Source of the DNA: Massilia kyonggiensis
GTDB lineage: Bacteria > Pseudomonadota > Gammaproteobacteria > Burkholderiales > Burkholderiaceae_D
DNA: 64,000 nucleotides
NCBI RefSeq assembly: GCF_024756235.1
Contig: NZ_JANUGY010000013.1
Coordinates: 62,001-126,000 of the forward strand
Direction of reading: 5' to 3'
The translations under genes and the position numbers were made by a program. The notes below the pieces were generated by a model, which saw only the letters and a list, made by a program, of their open reading frames with translations, made no database searches and had not been told where the DNA came from. Shown in pieces: positions 1 to 7,782 of the stretch (its first letter is position 1; each line of letters opens with the position of its first letter).

Positions 1-330
1 CGCGTGTGGCAGTTGTCGATCTACGATCACGCGGGCGAGGTCACGCGTTTCCGCTACCGGCTGGCACCGGGCAGCGCGGACCCTGTCGACGATGGTGGAC
101 CGCTGGGCTGGACCACCGACATCCCGGCCGTGAAACTGTATGCGGCGCTGGAACTGGGCGAGTCGCTGACGTCGCTGTACATGCGCATCAACGACGCCGT
201 CTTCGACGCGGACACGGAGCGCGACGTGGCGCAGGCCGACGTGGTCGAGGATCCGCTGATCCGCTGCCTGTTCAGCGAGGGCTTCGGCACCTACCAGCGG
301 GCGCAGTTGCGGCGGCTGCTCGCGCGCTAG
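1..330 (+). CDS. Hypothetical protein, C-terminal part (cut by window start)
   Basis: The reading frame is open from the first base and ends at TAG 328-330, so the N-terminus lies outside the window. About 109 residues are visible. They are rich in acidic residues and end in a short basic helix containing RRLLAR. I do not recognise a family, and no signal peptide or membrane segment is visible in this part. The stop codon shares a CTAG palindrome with the convergent DUF488 gene. A GTG at position 4 is an internal codon rather than a convincing start, because no ribosome binding site can be seen before it. Confidence 0.6.
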   Translation, partial: RVWQLSIYDHAGEVTRFRYRLAPGSADPVDDGGPLGWTTDIPAVKLYAALELGESLTSLYMRINDAVFDADTERDVAQADVVEDPLIRCLFSEGFGTYQRAQLRRLLAR

Positions 331-878
331 GCCGGCCCGAAGTCCAATTGCGATTGTTCCGGCGGATACGTGATCCGCAGGCCCTCGACGTGGGCGAAGG
401 GCGTGAGCTTGTGCGGCTTGCGCTGGCGCGCATCGATGATGTCGTCGACGGGCACGCCGCGCACGAGCAGCGCATCGGCGACGAGCGAGCGGTGGCAGCG
501 CCACGGCACCGCTTCCGCGCACATCAGCGCGCACGTCCTGGTCCGGGCGAGTTCGATGACCGCATCGACGTTAGCCGCGAATTCGTCGGTCTGCATGTAG
601 TCCGCGTAGCCGCGGAACGACGTGTTGCGCCAGGCTGCATTCGGCGAATCCTTGAGCGGCCGGCGCAGGCCGCCGAGGCCCTTCAGGTACCGGTATTCGA
701 TGCCCGCGTCGGCCAGCGACGCCGCGAGTTCATCCTGCCCGAACTGCGGGTTGTGGCGCGATTTCGGGACGGTTCGGATGTCGAGCAGGCAGGCGATGCC
801 GTTCTGCCACAGCAGGCCGATGAACTCCTCGATCGTGCGGTTGGAATGACCGATGGTGCAGACGGGTGCGGGTGTCAT
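327..878 (-). CDS. DUF488 family protein
   Basis: The 183-residue product begins with the DUF488 signature (CTIGHSNR near residues 7-14, then DIRTVPKSR near 34-42). It also has a central FRGYADYM block and a C-terminal CAEAVPWRCHR segment holding two conserved cysteines. DUF488 proteins are small cytoplasmic proteins of unsettled function, and the family name is all that can be stated. The length is normal for the family. The start ATG at 878 has no strong competitor. It converges with the truncated gene at the window start, and both stops lie in one CTAG. Confidence 0.88.
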   Translation of the reverse strand: MTPAPVCTIGHSNRTIEEFIGLLWQNGIACLLDIRTVPKSRHNPQFGQDELAASLADAGIEYRYLKGLGGLRRPLKDSPNAAWRNTSFRGYADYMQTDEFAANVDAVIELARTRTCALMCAEAVPWRCHRSLVADALLVRGVPVDDIIDARQRKPHKLTPFAHVEGLRITYPPEQSQLDFGPA

Positions 879-1014
879 GGCCTTATTCTGGCACGGCCGC
901 GCGGGGCGGGGCGCCCGCTACCTTACAGACTGAAACGTCTCTTACAGCGACCGAACAGAGCCTTTCAAACGTGCGCGCTAGCATGAAGTCATCCACTTCA
1001 TTCGGGAGAACAAA

Positions 1015-1425
1015 ATGACACTCGATACTCGCCCCTTGCTGCGCATCGCCGCCATCCTGGCCTTGAGCGCCGCCACCACGTCCGCGTTCGCGCAGAGCGC
1101 CGAATACCGCCGCGGCTACGACGACGGCTACGCTGCCGGCCTGCGTGAAGCCGGCGGCGGCGGCCGCGGTGAAGGCCGCGGCTGGCGCGTGTTCGTGGAA
1201 GACGCCGAATATGGCACGCATTACGCGTCCTGCGACGCGCGCCGCGCCGTGCGTTATCAGGTCGAACGCAATCGCGGCACCGTCCGTGCCGACAACCAGC
1301 TGTGCGGCGATCCGGCGCACGGCGAGCCGAAACGGCTGCGCATCGTGTACCGGTGCGGCGACAGCGAGGCGGTACGTGTCGTTGCGCGTGAGAACGAGAC
1401 GGTGCGGTTGAGCTGCAGGCGCTGA
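1015..1425 (+). CDS. Small secreted hypothetical protein
   Basis: The 136-residue protein has a clear Sec signal peptide (hydrophobic core near residues 9-22, likely cleavage after SAFA). The mature part begins with a YRRGYDDGYAAG stretch and a Gly/Arg-rich linker. It then has a basic C-terminal domain with four cysteines (C66, C98, C118, C134, approximately) that could form disulfides in the periplasm. The start ATG at 1015 follows a GGGAGAA-type ribosome binding site. It stands alone, transcribed away from DUF488 and converging on the DeoR gene. No function can be assigned. Confidence 0.75.
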   Translation: MTLDTRPLLRIAAILALSAATTSAFAQSAEYRRGYDDGYAAGLREAGGGGRGEGRGWRVFVEDAEYGTHYASCDARRAVRYQVERNRGTVRADNQLCGDPAHGEPKRLRIVYRCGDSEAVRVVARENETVRLSCRR

Positions 1426-1457
1426 GGGCCGCTACGAAACGAAACGCCTGGTCATAC

Positions 1458-2219
1458 TCAACCTTGAGAGTGCATCAGCGCAATCCCCATCTCCCGATAC
1501 GGCCGCAACACCTCCTCGCCGGTCCCCGCCGGCACCACGATCCCGCTGATCTCGGACAACCCGACGATCCGGTACGGGGATGCGGTGGCCAGCTTCTCCG
1601 ACGACGCGAGCACGATGGTCTCGGCCGCCGCGTGACATAGCGCCCGCTTGATGCACGCCTCTTCGTAATCGCCGGTCGACAGCCCGCTCTCGGGATGCAC
1701 GCTCGTCACGCCCATGAAATACGTGTCGGCGCGGATCTGCGCGATCGCTTCCAGCGTCGCCGCGCCCACGCCCACGGCTGAATGCCGGAACAGGCGGCCG
1801 CCCAGCATGATGACTTCGATGTCCGGATGGTCCATCAGTTCCATGGCGATGGAGGGGCTGTGCGTGACGACCGTCGCTCCCAGGCGCCGCGGCAGCGCGC
1901 GCACGAGTTGGGCGCACGTGGTGCCGCCGTCGACGAACACGACCTGGCCCGGCTGCACGAGCGCGGCGGCGGCGCGGCCGATGGCGGCCTTGTCGTCGGT
2001 GGCGATATTGTGGCGCGTGGCGAAGTCGGCCAGCGCCGGGCTGGCGGGCAGGGCGCCGCCGTGCACGCGCTGCAGCAGGCCTTCCTTCGCCAGCTCGCGC
2101 AGGTCGCGCCGGACCGTATCTTCCGATACGCCCAGTTCCGCGCTCATCTTCGTGGCGACGATCTGCCCGTCGCGCCGCAACACGTCCATCAGATACTGTT
2201 TTCGCTGGCTCGTCAGCAT
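1458..2219 (-). CDS. DeoR/GlpR family transcriptional regulator
   Basis: The 253-residue protein has an N-terminal DeoR-type helix-turn-helix (about residues 20-42, SEDTVRRDL) followed by the family's HGGA motif near residue 53. The C-terminal DeoRC sensor domain contains FVDGGTT, which in this family lies near the sugar-phosphate binding pocket. I chose the ATG at 2219 because the family normally begins a few residues before SQRKQYL. Upstream in-frame codons run into the repeated operator-like sequence. It is divergent from the Nudix/DUF4406 gene, and the 76-bp intergenic region carries three copies of a TGCACGATA element. Control of that neighbour is therefore likely, but the effector is unknown. 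Confidence 0.88.
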   Translation of the reverse strand: MLTSQRKQYLMDVLRRDGQIVATKMSAELGVSEDTVRRDLRELAKEGLLQRVHGGALPASPALADFATRHNIATDDKAAIGRAAAALVQPGQVVFVDGGTTCAQLVRALPRRLGATVVTHSPSIAMELMDHPDIEVIMLGGRLFRHSAVGVGAATLEAIAQIRADTYFMGVTSVHPESGLSTGDYEEACIKRALCHAAAETIVLASSEKLATASPYRIVGLSEISGIVVPAGTGEEVLRPYREMGIALMHSQG

Positions 2220-2243
2220 GCCGTCCTTTCGCCGTGCTTGACT

Positions 2244-2300
2244 TTGCACGATATTGCACGATAGTTTACACGAACTTCAACAAGGGGAGAATATCGTGCA
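2244..2300. promoter_or_regulatory. Candidate DeoR-type operator (three repeat copies)
   Basis: TTGCACGATA occurs twice in direct tandem at 2244-2253 and 2254-2263. An inverted copy, AATATCGTGCA, lies at 2290-2300 and overlaps the GTG start of the downstream gene. TGCACGATATT (2245-2255) and the 2290-2300 copy are a perfect 11-bp inverted repeat about 45 bp apart, roughly four helical turns. The placement between a DeoR gene and its divergent neighbour suggests the regulator's binding site. This is inference from position and symmetry. Confidence 0.55.
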
Positions 2301-3237
2301 GGATCGTGTGGAAATCAGGCAGGTCGAGCTGCTGTCGGACGACTGGGGCATCCTGAACAAGACGACGTTCGCGCTGCGCACGGAGGACGGCGGCTGGGAT
2401 GTGCAGACCCGGGAAACCTATGACCGGGGCAATGGCGCGACGCTGCTGCTCTATCACCGCGCCCGCCGCACCGTCGTGCTGACGCGCCAGTTCCGCCTCC
2501 CGGCCTATGTGAATGGCCATGACGGTTTCCTCGTCGAGGCGGCGGCCGGCCTGCTCGATGGCGCGACTCCGGAAGAACGCATCCGGGCCGAGGTCGAGGA
2601 GGAGACAGGCTATCGCGTCGGCAGGGTCACCCGCCTGTGGGATGCGTTCATGAGCCCCGGCAGCGTGACGGAACGCCTGCACTTCTTCGTGGCCGAGTAC
2701 GAGCCGCGCGACCGCGTGGGACCGGGCGGCGGCGTGGCGGACGAGGGCGAGCGGCTCGCCGTGCTGGAGCTGGACATCGACGCGGCGCTGGCCATGATCG
2801 GCACGGGCATCGTCGACGGCAAGACGATCATGCTGCTGCAACACGCGCAGCTGCATCTGTTCGCGCCGCGCGGGATGATGATCCTGATCGCGGGCCCGTA
2901 CCGGTCGGGCACGGACGGCGATCCGGACCGGATCGCCGCCAACGTCGCGGCGATGGAAGCGTGCGTGATACCGCTGTACGAAGCGGGGCACCTGCCCGTG
3001 CTGGGCGAATGGCTCGCGCTGCCGACGGTGCGCCTGGCCGGGTCGCAGATGCCGGGCGACGCCGTGTTCGACGCCGTGTTTCACCCGCACGCGCAGCGCC
3101 TCCTGGAACGGTGCGATGCCGTGCTGCGCATCGGCGGCGCGTCAGAAGGGGCGGACCTGATGGTGGCGACGGCGAGGAAGCTGGGCAAGCGCGTGTACGC
3201 GGCATTGGAAGAGATTGGTACAATCACATCACCATGA
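2296..3237 (+). CDS. NudK-type Nudix hydrolase fused to a DUF4406 domain
   Basis: The 313-residue protein has two parts. Residues 1-190 resemble GDP-mannose pyrophosphatase NudK: YDRGNGAT near 42-49, a Nudix core EVEEETG at 99-105, and MSPGSVTE near 119-126. Residues 194-305 match the DUF4406 / nucleoside 2-deoxyribosyltransferase-like fold (ILIAGPYRSG, then ASEGADLMV). I chose the GTG at 2296 because AAGGGGAG lies six bases upstream. The earlier TTG at 2254 lies inside the repeat operator. The lipoprotein gene starts inside its stop codon (ATGA). The likely role is hydrolysis of a nucleotide-sugar or dinucleotide, with the second domain perhaps acting on a released nucleoside or nucleotide. 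The substrate is unknown. Confidence 0.82.
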   Translation: MQDRVEIRQVELLSDDWGILNKTTFALRTEDGGWDVQTRETYDRGNGATLLLYHRARRTVVLTRQFRLPAYVNGHDGFLVEAAAGLLDGATPEERIRAEVEEETGYRVGRVTRLWDAFMSPGSVTERLHFFVAEYEPRDRVGPGGGVADEGERLAVLELDIDAALAMIGTGIVDGKTIMLLQHAQLHLFAPRGMMILIAGPYRSGTDGDPDRIAANVAAMEACVIPLYEAGHLPVLGEWLALPTVRLAGSQMPGDAVFDAVFHPHAQRLLERCDAVLRIGGASEGADLMVATARKLGKRVYAALEEIGTITSP

Positions 3238-3869
3238 ACAAGACTGCCATCTCCCTCGTGCTGGGCGCGACGCTGGTCGCATCGCTGTCCGCCTGCAACA
3301 GCAAGACTTCGGCCAACGAAGAGAACTTCGGCCTCACCATCTCCCAGTACTTCGACAAGAAGGGCGATCTGTGCCTGGACCCCATCAAATGGCCGGTCGA
3401 CGTGTATGAGATCGATATCCGCCAGCAGAAGCTGTACCCGGACAACGCCGCCGGCCAGATGTCGGCGCTGGAGGCGGTGGGCCTGGCCAAGGGCGAAGAG
3501 ATCGAATTGCCCGGCGCCGTCGTCGATGGCAAGGCGAGCGGCGTGAAGGTCAGGCGCTACATCATGACCGACGCCGCGAAGCCCTACCTGCATGCGAAAC
3601 CGGGCAAGCAGCCGCGCATCTGCTGGGGCCGCAAGTCGCTGAGCAAGGTGATTCGTTGGGCGGACCCGGCCAAGGTGGGCGATCACGAGGAAAGCAGCGT
3701 GATCTACACCTATAAGCTGTCGAACGTGGCCGACTGGGCCAGGAAGCCGCAGGTCAAGGAAGCGTTCCCCGAGCTCGGGCGGAACATCGACGGGGAGCGC
3801 TCGCAGAAGGAAAAGATATACGTCAAGCTGACGCCGAACGGCTGGGAAGCGTTCGGCCTGAACGATTGA
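3234..3869 (+). CDS. Hypothetical lipoprotein
   Basis: The 211-residue protein starts at ATG 3234, overlapping the stop of the Nudix fusion gene, so the two are probably translated together. The N-terminus is a lipoprotein signal peptide with lipobox LSAC (residues 18-21). Lipidation at C21 and export to the inner or outer membrane are expected. The mature part has no membrane segment and no motif I recognise. Two further cysteines are visible, in GDLCLDP and RICWGRK. Linkage to a cytoplasmic Nudix enzyme is curious, but no functional connection can be shown. Confidence 0.75.
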   Translation: MNKTAISLVLGATLVASLSACNSKTSANEENFGLTISQYFDKKGDLCLDPIKWPVDVYEIDIRQQKLYPDNAAGQMSALEAVGLAKGEEIELPGAVVDGKASGVKVRRYIMTDAAKPYLHAKPGKQPRICWGRKSLSKVIRWADPAKVGDHEESSVIYTYKLSNVADWARKPQVKEAFPELGRNIDGERSQKEKIYVKLTPNGWEAFGLND

Positions 3870-3922
3870 GATTCACAGCCGGCTGTCACAAATCGCCTTT
3901 GCCTACCGTCTAACAGTTGAGG

Positions 3923-3945
3923 AAGCGCTTCAGCGCTTATTTCTT
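3923..3945 (+). terminator. Weak hairpin after the lipoprotein gene
   Basis: AAGCGC at 3923-3928 pairs with GCGCTT at 3933-3938 around a four-base loop and is followed by a short T-rich stretch. The stem is only six pairs, so termination is possible but weak. Confidence 0.3.
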
Positions 3946-3965
3946 TAACTAAGCGAAAGGCAATC

Positions 3966-4721
3966 ATGAAGATCGTCGTCATCGGCGGTACCGGGTTGAT
4001 CGGCTCGAAGGCCGTCGCCATTCTGCGCCAGGGCGGCCACGAGGTCATCGCAGGCTCGCCCAAAAACGGTATCAACAGCATCACGGGGGAGGGCCTCCAA
4101 CAGGCCCTGGCCGGCGCGCAAGTGGTAATCGACCTTGCCAATGCGCCCTCATGGGAAGACCAGGCGGTGCTGGAATTTTTCCGGACGTCGAGCCGCAACA
4201 TTCTCGAGGCGGAAGCTGCGGCCGGGGTCCGGCACCATGTCGTGTTATCGATCGTCGGCACCGACCGGATGCCCGACAATGGCTATTTCCGCGCCAAGGT
4301 TGCGCAAGAGAGACTCATCGAAGCCTCCGGCATCCCTTACACCATCATCCGTTCGACCCAGTTCATGGAGTTCATCGGCGGCATCGCCGCTGCGAATACG
4401 GATGGGAACACAGTCAGGCTGTCGCCCGGCCTGTTCCAGCCCATCGCGTCGGACGACGTTGCTGCGATCGTTGCCGAGGTGGCGCTCGCAGCGCCGCGAA
4501 ACGGCATTGTCGAGATCGCAGGCCCCGAACGGGCGCCGTTCAACGAATTCGTCGCCCGCTATCTGAAGGCGACCGGCGATTCGCATGAGGTAGTCGGCGA
4601 CCCCGAAGCCCGCTACTTCGGCGGCCACGTCGACGAACATTCACTCGTGCCGTTGGGCGACGCGCGCCTCGGCCGCATCGGTCTCGACGAATGGCTCCGC
4701 CGCGCCAAGGCAGCGGCCTGA
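3966..4721 (+). CDS. Atypical SDR / NmrA-like NAD(P)-binding protein
   Basis: The 251-residue protein opens with a Rossmann nucleotide-binding loop (GGTGLIG, residues 7-13). The rest follows the atypical short-chain dehydrogenase pattern: HHVVLSIVGTD in the middle, then YFRAKVAQE in place of the classic YxxxK, and IPYTIIRSTQFMEF. Such proteins bind NAD(P)H and act as reductases or redox sensors, and the substrate cannot be read from sequence. ATG at 3966 follows AAAGG. The cupin gene follows after 30 bases on the same strand, so co-transcription is likely. Confidence 0.85.
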   Translation: MKIVVIGGTGLIGSKAVAILRQGGHEVIAGSPKNGINSITGEGLQQALAGAQVVIDLANAPSWEDQAVLEFFRTSSRNILEAEAAAGVRHHVVLSIVGTDRMPDNGYFRAKVAQERLIEASGIPYTIIRSTQFMEFIGGIAAANTDGNTVRLSPGLFQPIASDDVAAIVAEVALAAPRNGIVEIAGPERAPFNEFVARYLKATGDSHEVVGDPEARYFGGHVDEHSLVPLGDARLGRIGLDEWLRRAKAAA

Positions 4722-4751
4722 TCCCGCATCCGCTCTCTGAAGGAGATTTCC

Positions 4752-5165
4752 ATGAAACACATTCTTTGTTCGCTGCTGGTCGCCATTCTGCCGCTCGGCA
4801 GCGCCCTCGCGGAAGCGCCGAAGGCGAAGAACGCCAAGGTGACCGTCGTCTACCAGCACGAGCTGCCGAACGTCCCCGGCAAGAGCATGAAGGGCGTGCT
4901 CGTCGAATACGGACCGGGCGGCTACTCGCCGGGCCACACGCATGCGAGGTCAGCGTTCATCTACGCGACGGTGCTGGAAGGGGCGATCCGCAGCCAGGTC
5001 AACGACGGACCAGTGACCACCTACACGGCCGGACAGAACTTTTCCGAACTGCCCGGCGACCGTCACGGCGTCAGCGCCAATGCCAGCAACACGAAGCCGG
5101 CCAAGCTTCTCGCGGTATTCGTGGTGGACACGAACGATACGGAACTGACGACCCCATTCGACTGA
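4752..5165 (+). CDS. Secreted cupin-domain protein
   Basis: The 137-residue protein has a signal peptide (residues 1-20, cleavage likely after ALA). A single cupin barrel follows, with metal-binding motif 1 visible as GHTHARSAFIY near residues 61-71 and motif 2 around ELPGDRHGVS. The start ATG at 4752 has a strong GAAGGAG site eight bases upstream. It lies just behind the SDR gene and converges on the YqjK-like gene, with only two bases between the stops. Periplasmic cupins of this type are often annotated as oxidoreductase or binding proteins, and the exact activity is not known. Confidence 0.82.
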   Translation: MKHILCSLLVAILPLGSALAEAPKAKNAKVTVVYQHELPNVPGKSMKGVLVEYGPGGYSPGHTHARSAFIYATVLEGAIRSQVNDGPVTTYTAGQNFSELPGDRHGVSANASNTKPAKLLAVFVVDTNDTELTTPFD

Positions 5166-5167
5166 GG

Positions 5168-5461
5168 TCAGCGGCGCAACTGCGCCAGGACACCCAACGC
5201 GCCCCGCGCCATCTTCCACGCCGACAGGGCCGACGTGGCGAGACCGGCCAGGCGCTTGCGGCGCATGAGGACGAGTCCCAGTACGGCGCCCGCGGCGCCC
5301 AGCACGAGCTTGCGGTTGGCGGCGACGTAGCCCACGACCGGATGTCCGGCCAGCGCATGCGACGGATGCAGCGCCTTCAGCTCGTAGGCCAGGCCCACGC
5401 GCTGTTCGGCGCATTGTTCGATCAGGGCCGCGCGGCGGGTGGCGAGATCAGGCTTGTTCAT
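5168..5461 (-). CDS. YqjK-like membrane-associated protein
   Basis: The 97-residue protein is basic, with one hydrophobic segment near residues 53-70 (LVLGAAGAVLGLVL) followed by RRKR. It is the third gene of a DUF883 / holin-like / YqjK-like trio resembling the Escherichia coli yqjDEK arrangement. The start ATG at 5461 is set by GGAGG six bases upstream, and it overlaps the upstream holin-like gene by 14 bases, suggesting translational coupling. YqjK-type proteins are poorly characterised. In E. coli the linked YqjD is an inner-membrane protein that binds ribosomes in stationary phase. Confidence 0.72.
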   Translation of the reverse strand: MNKPDLATRRAALIEQCAEQRVGLAYELKALHPSHALAGHPVVGYVAANRKLVLGAAGAVLGLVLMRRKRLAGLATSALSAWKMARGALGVLAQLRR

Positions 5462-5849
5462 CGGTTGCCTCCGCATGATGTTGGGCCAGGCCGTGGCGCA
5501 GGTAGTCGACGTCGTTGCGCAGTTCGGCCAGCGTGGCCGACAGCAGCGGCGCTTCCGTGTTCATGCTGGCGCGGACCTTCATCAGGATGATGCCGGCCAC
5601 GGCGCCAAACAGGACGGCCATGCCGCCGACGGCCTGCAGGCGGTACGTATCCCAGAAGATGGCAATGACGAAGAACGCGGCCAGCAGGAGGGCGCCGGCC
5701 GCGAGGAACACGGCCAGCAAGGTCCACGCGAGGTGGCCCAGCAGGCGGCGCGCGTCTTCCTGGAATTCGACCGCGGCCAGTTCCAGCCGCGTGCCCGCCA
5801 TCGCGACGAGCGTCGTGCCGATCCGGCCTGCTGCCGCAAAAATGGGCAT
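5448..5849 (-). CDS. YqjE-like phage holin family membrane protein
   Basis: The 133-residue protein has two membrane segments (about residues 40-64 and 72-92) flanked by amphipathic helices and an acidic/histidine-rich tail. This matches the phage-holin-superfamily III / YqjE family, which in proteobacteria is an ordinary inner-membrane protein rather than a lysis factor. I used the ATG at 5849, behind a GGGGGC stretch. A TTG one codon earlier is possible. The gene sits between the DUF883 and YqjK-like genes in an apparent operon. Confidence 0.82.
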   Translation of the reverse strand: MPIFAAAGRIGTTLVAMAGTRLELAAVEFQEDARRLLGHLAWTLLAVFLAAGALLLAAFFVIAIFWDTYRLQAVGGMAVLFGAVAGIILMKVRASMNTEAPLLSATLAELRNDVDYLRHGLAQHHAEATDEQA

Positions 5850-5862
5850 CAAAACGCCCCCA

Positions 5863-6183
5863 TTACTTACGGGCGATCAGCATGCCGATCACGACACCGA
5901 CGGCGGTGCCCAGGCCGACGGCCTTCCACGGATTCTCCTTGACGTATTCGTCGGTGGCCTTGGCGGCGACCTTGGCTTTTTCGACCGCGGCTTCTTCCAG
6001 GCGGACGATGTCTTCCTTGGCCTTGACCAGGGTGCGCTCGAACTTCACCTTGGCGGCCTTGAATTCTTCGCCGGTCAGGTGGCCGCTGTGGCGCAGCCAC
6101 GCTTCCGCGTCCTGGATGACGGTCTTCAGGTCGGACAGCAGCTGGTCACGGGCGCCGGTCTGGGTCGGGATTTTTTCCATCAT
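5863..6183 (-). CDS. DUF883 (ElaB/YqjD) family protein
   Basis: The 106-residue protein is a long charged helix with the family's C-terminal membrane anchor: ENPWKAVGLGTAVGVVIG, ending in LIARK. ElaB/YqjD proteins are tail-anchored inner-membrane proteins, and some bind ribosomes in stationary phase. The start is the first of two adjacent ATG codons (6183) behind GAGAGG. Upstream in-frame codons lack a binding site. It is the first gene of the trio, and the holin-like gene follows after 13 bases. Confidence 0.87.
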   Translation of the reverse strand: MMEKIPTQTGARDQLLSDLKTVIQDAEAWLRHSGHLTGEEFKAAKVKFERTLVKAKEDIVRLEEAAVEKAKVAAKATDEYVKENPWKAVGLGTAVGVVIGMLIARK

Positions 6184-6221
6184 GGGGGAACCTCTCGTTA
6201 TGGATTGTTCAAGGGACAATA

Positions 6222-7076
6222 TTATCCTAATGCATAGTCTAACGCGACGCCAGCAAACACGGCCGCACCCAACCAGTTGTTATGGTTGAAGGCCTTGAAA
6301 CACTTCATGCGGTCGCGGCCGCGGATCAGCGTGTAGTGGTAGACGGCCATCCCGGCCGCGACGACGATGCCCGCCACGAACCACCAGCGCAGGCCCAGCC
6401 ACCAGCCGCACACGAGGTCGATGCCGAGCGTCGCCGCGTAGCACACCATGATCGCGGCCACGTCGTAGCGGCCGAAGGTGATGGCGGACGTGCGGATGCC
6501 GATGATGAGGTCGTCGTCGCGGTCGACCATCGCATACTCGGTGTCGTAGGCCAGCGACCAGAACACGTTGGCGACCAGCAGCCACCACGCCACGGCCGGG
6601 ACGTGGTTCTGCACGGCCGCGAACGCCATCGGGATGCCGAAGCCGAACGCGATGCCGAGGTAGGCCTGCGGCAGCGCGAAGAAGCGCTTGAAATACGGAT
6701 AGCTGCCCGCGACGATCACGGCGACGACGGACAGCTGCTTCGTCAGCGTGTTCAGCGGCAGGATCAGCAGGAAGGAGACGATCGCGAGCACGGCCGCCAC
6801 CATCAGCGCTTCCCAGCCCTTGATGCGGCCGCTCGTCAGCGGGCGGTCGACGGTGCGCTTCACGTGGCGGTCGAAGTCGCGGTCGGCGTAGTCGTTGATC
6901 GCGCAGCCGCTCGATCGCATCAGCGCCGTGCCCACGATGAAGATGGCGAGGATCATCGGATCGGGATGGCCGTTCGATGCCATCCACAGGGCCCACAGCG
7001 TGGGCCACAGCAGCAGCAGGATGCCGATGGGCTTGTGGCCCCGGACCAGGCGGAAATAAAGCGCCAGCTTGTTCAT
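6222..7076 (-). CDS. ubiA: 4-hydroxybenzoate octaprenyltransferase UbiA
   Basis: This 284-residue inner-membrane enzyme joins a polyprenyl chain to 4-hydroxybenzoate in ubiquinone synthesis. Both aspartate-rich motifs are visible: NDYADRDFD at 61-69 and YDTEYAMVDRDDD at about 177-189. In UbiA-family enzymes they bind the Mg2+-diphosphate of the prenyl donor. Eight or nine hydrophobic segments surround them. Length and start (MNKLALYFRL) are normal for the family. It is transcribed away from the secreted hypothetical gene at 7243 and lies upstream of the DUF883 operon on the same strand. Confidence 0.96.
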   Translation of the reverse strand: MNKLALYFRLVRGHKPIGILLLLWPTLWALWMASNGHPDPMILAIFIVGTALMRSSGCAINDYADRDFDRHVKRTVDRPLTSGRIKGWEALMVAAVLAIVSFLLILPLNTLTKQLSVVAVIVAGSYPYFKRFFALPQAYLGIAFGFGIPMAFAAVQNHVPAVAWWLLVANVFWSLAYDTEYAMVDRDDDLIIGIRTSAITFGRYDVAAIMVCYAATLGIDLVCGWWLGLRWWFVAGIVVAAGMAVYHYTLIRGRDRMKCFKAFNHNNWLGAAVFAGVALDYALG

Positions 7077-7242
7077 GGTTCGTTCGAATTGAAAATCTGC
7101 AAGGTCAGGATTGTAGCCTGTCGGGGCGCGCCCGGCTGTACGGCGCAGGACGATACGACGCGATCATGCGCACGTCGACGATGCACAAGGCATGGCACAC
7201 CCCGGCGCTCTACGATGCCCGCTTCGGACAAGGAGAATGCTT

Positions 7243-7782
7243 ATGCGGTTCGTAACGATGGTGCTGGTAGCCGGAGTGGGGCTTGGAAGCGGGCTTGGAA
7301 GCGGTGCGCCCGCGCAGGCTGGCGGGCAGATGGAGCAGGGTGGATGGACGGAGGCGCGGTCGCTGCGCGAGCTCCCGGCCGGTATCCAGGCGCTGCTGGG
7401 CGTAGGACTCGGGCTCGCGGGCATCGCCGACCGGGGCGCAGACTTCAACGAGACCGACGCCATCGACGACAGCATGCCGCGCCGCCGCTTCGTGCTCGGG
7501 GTCGTGAACGGCGGCACCGCGATGGTCGCGCTGGAGCAGGGCGGCCGCGTCTATGCCGTGCGCGCGGTCGAATTCAGGCAGGCCGGCGCGACGTGGGACG
7601 CTGTGCGGTGCGCGCCCATGGAGTCGGTGCCGCGGCGGAGTACGGAACTGGTCGGCGCCCTGTCCGGGAAACAGGCGGGACCATGCGGCGGTGTGGGCAT
7701 CCGGGCGGACGATGCGAACCCGGCGCCCACCGCAGCCGCGCCGGTCTTGCCCGCGCGCGTCAGGCCGCGGCCTGGAGCGTGA
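7243..7782 (+). CDS. Secreted hypothetical protein
   Basis: The 179-residue protein has a signal peptide of about 25 residues with a Gly-rich core (VGLGSGLGSG). The remainder has no family I recognise. Two cysteines lie in the C-terminal half (in VRCAPM and GPCGG), and the tail is Ala/Pro-rich. I chose the ATG at 7243 because AAGGAG lies seven bases upstream. It runs convergently into oxyR and overlaps its 3' end by 23 bases. Function is unknown. Confidence 0.65.
   Translation: MRFVTMVLVAGVGLGSGLGSGAPAQAGGQMEQGGWTEARSLRELPAGIQALLGVGLGLAGIADRGADFNETDAIDDSMPRRRFVLGVVNGGTAMVALEQGGRVYAVRAVEFRQAGATWDAVRCAPMESVPRRSTELVGALSGKQAGPCGGVGIRADDANPAPTAAAPVLPARVRPRPGA

Noticed and set aside
1458..2219. 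DeoR regulator as GlpR for glpK
   Set aside because: glpK is 56 kb away in this window, and the operator-like repeats point to the Nudix gene instead.
2254..2295. Upstream TTG start for the Nudix fusion
   Set aside because: It lies in the tandem repeat operator and has no ribosome binding site. The GTG at 2296 has AAGGGGAG at proper distance.
5448..5849. Prophage lysis module suggested by the holin-like gene
   Set aside because: No other phage genes are near, and the DUF883/YqjE/YqjK order is a normal chromosomal operon.
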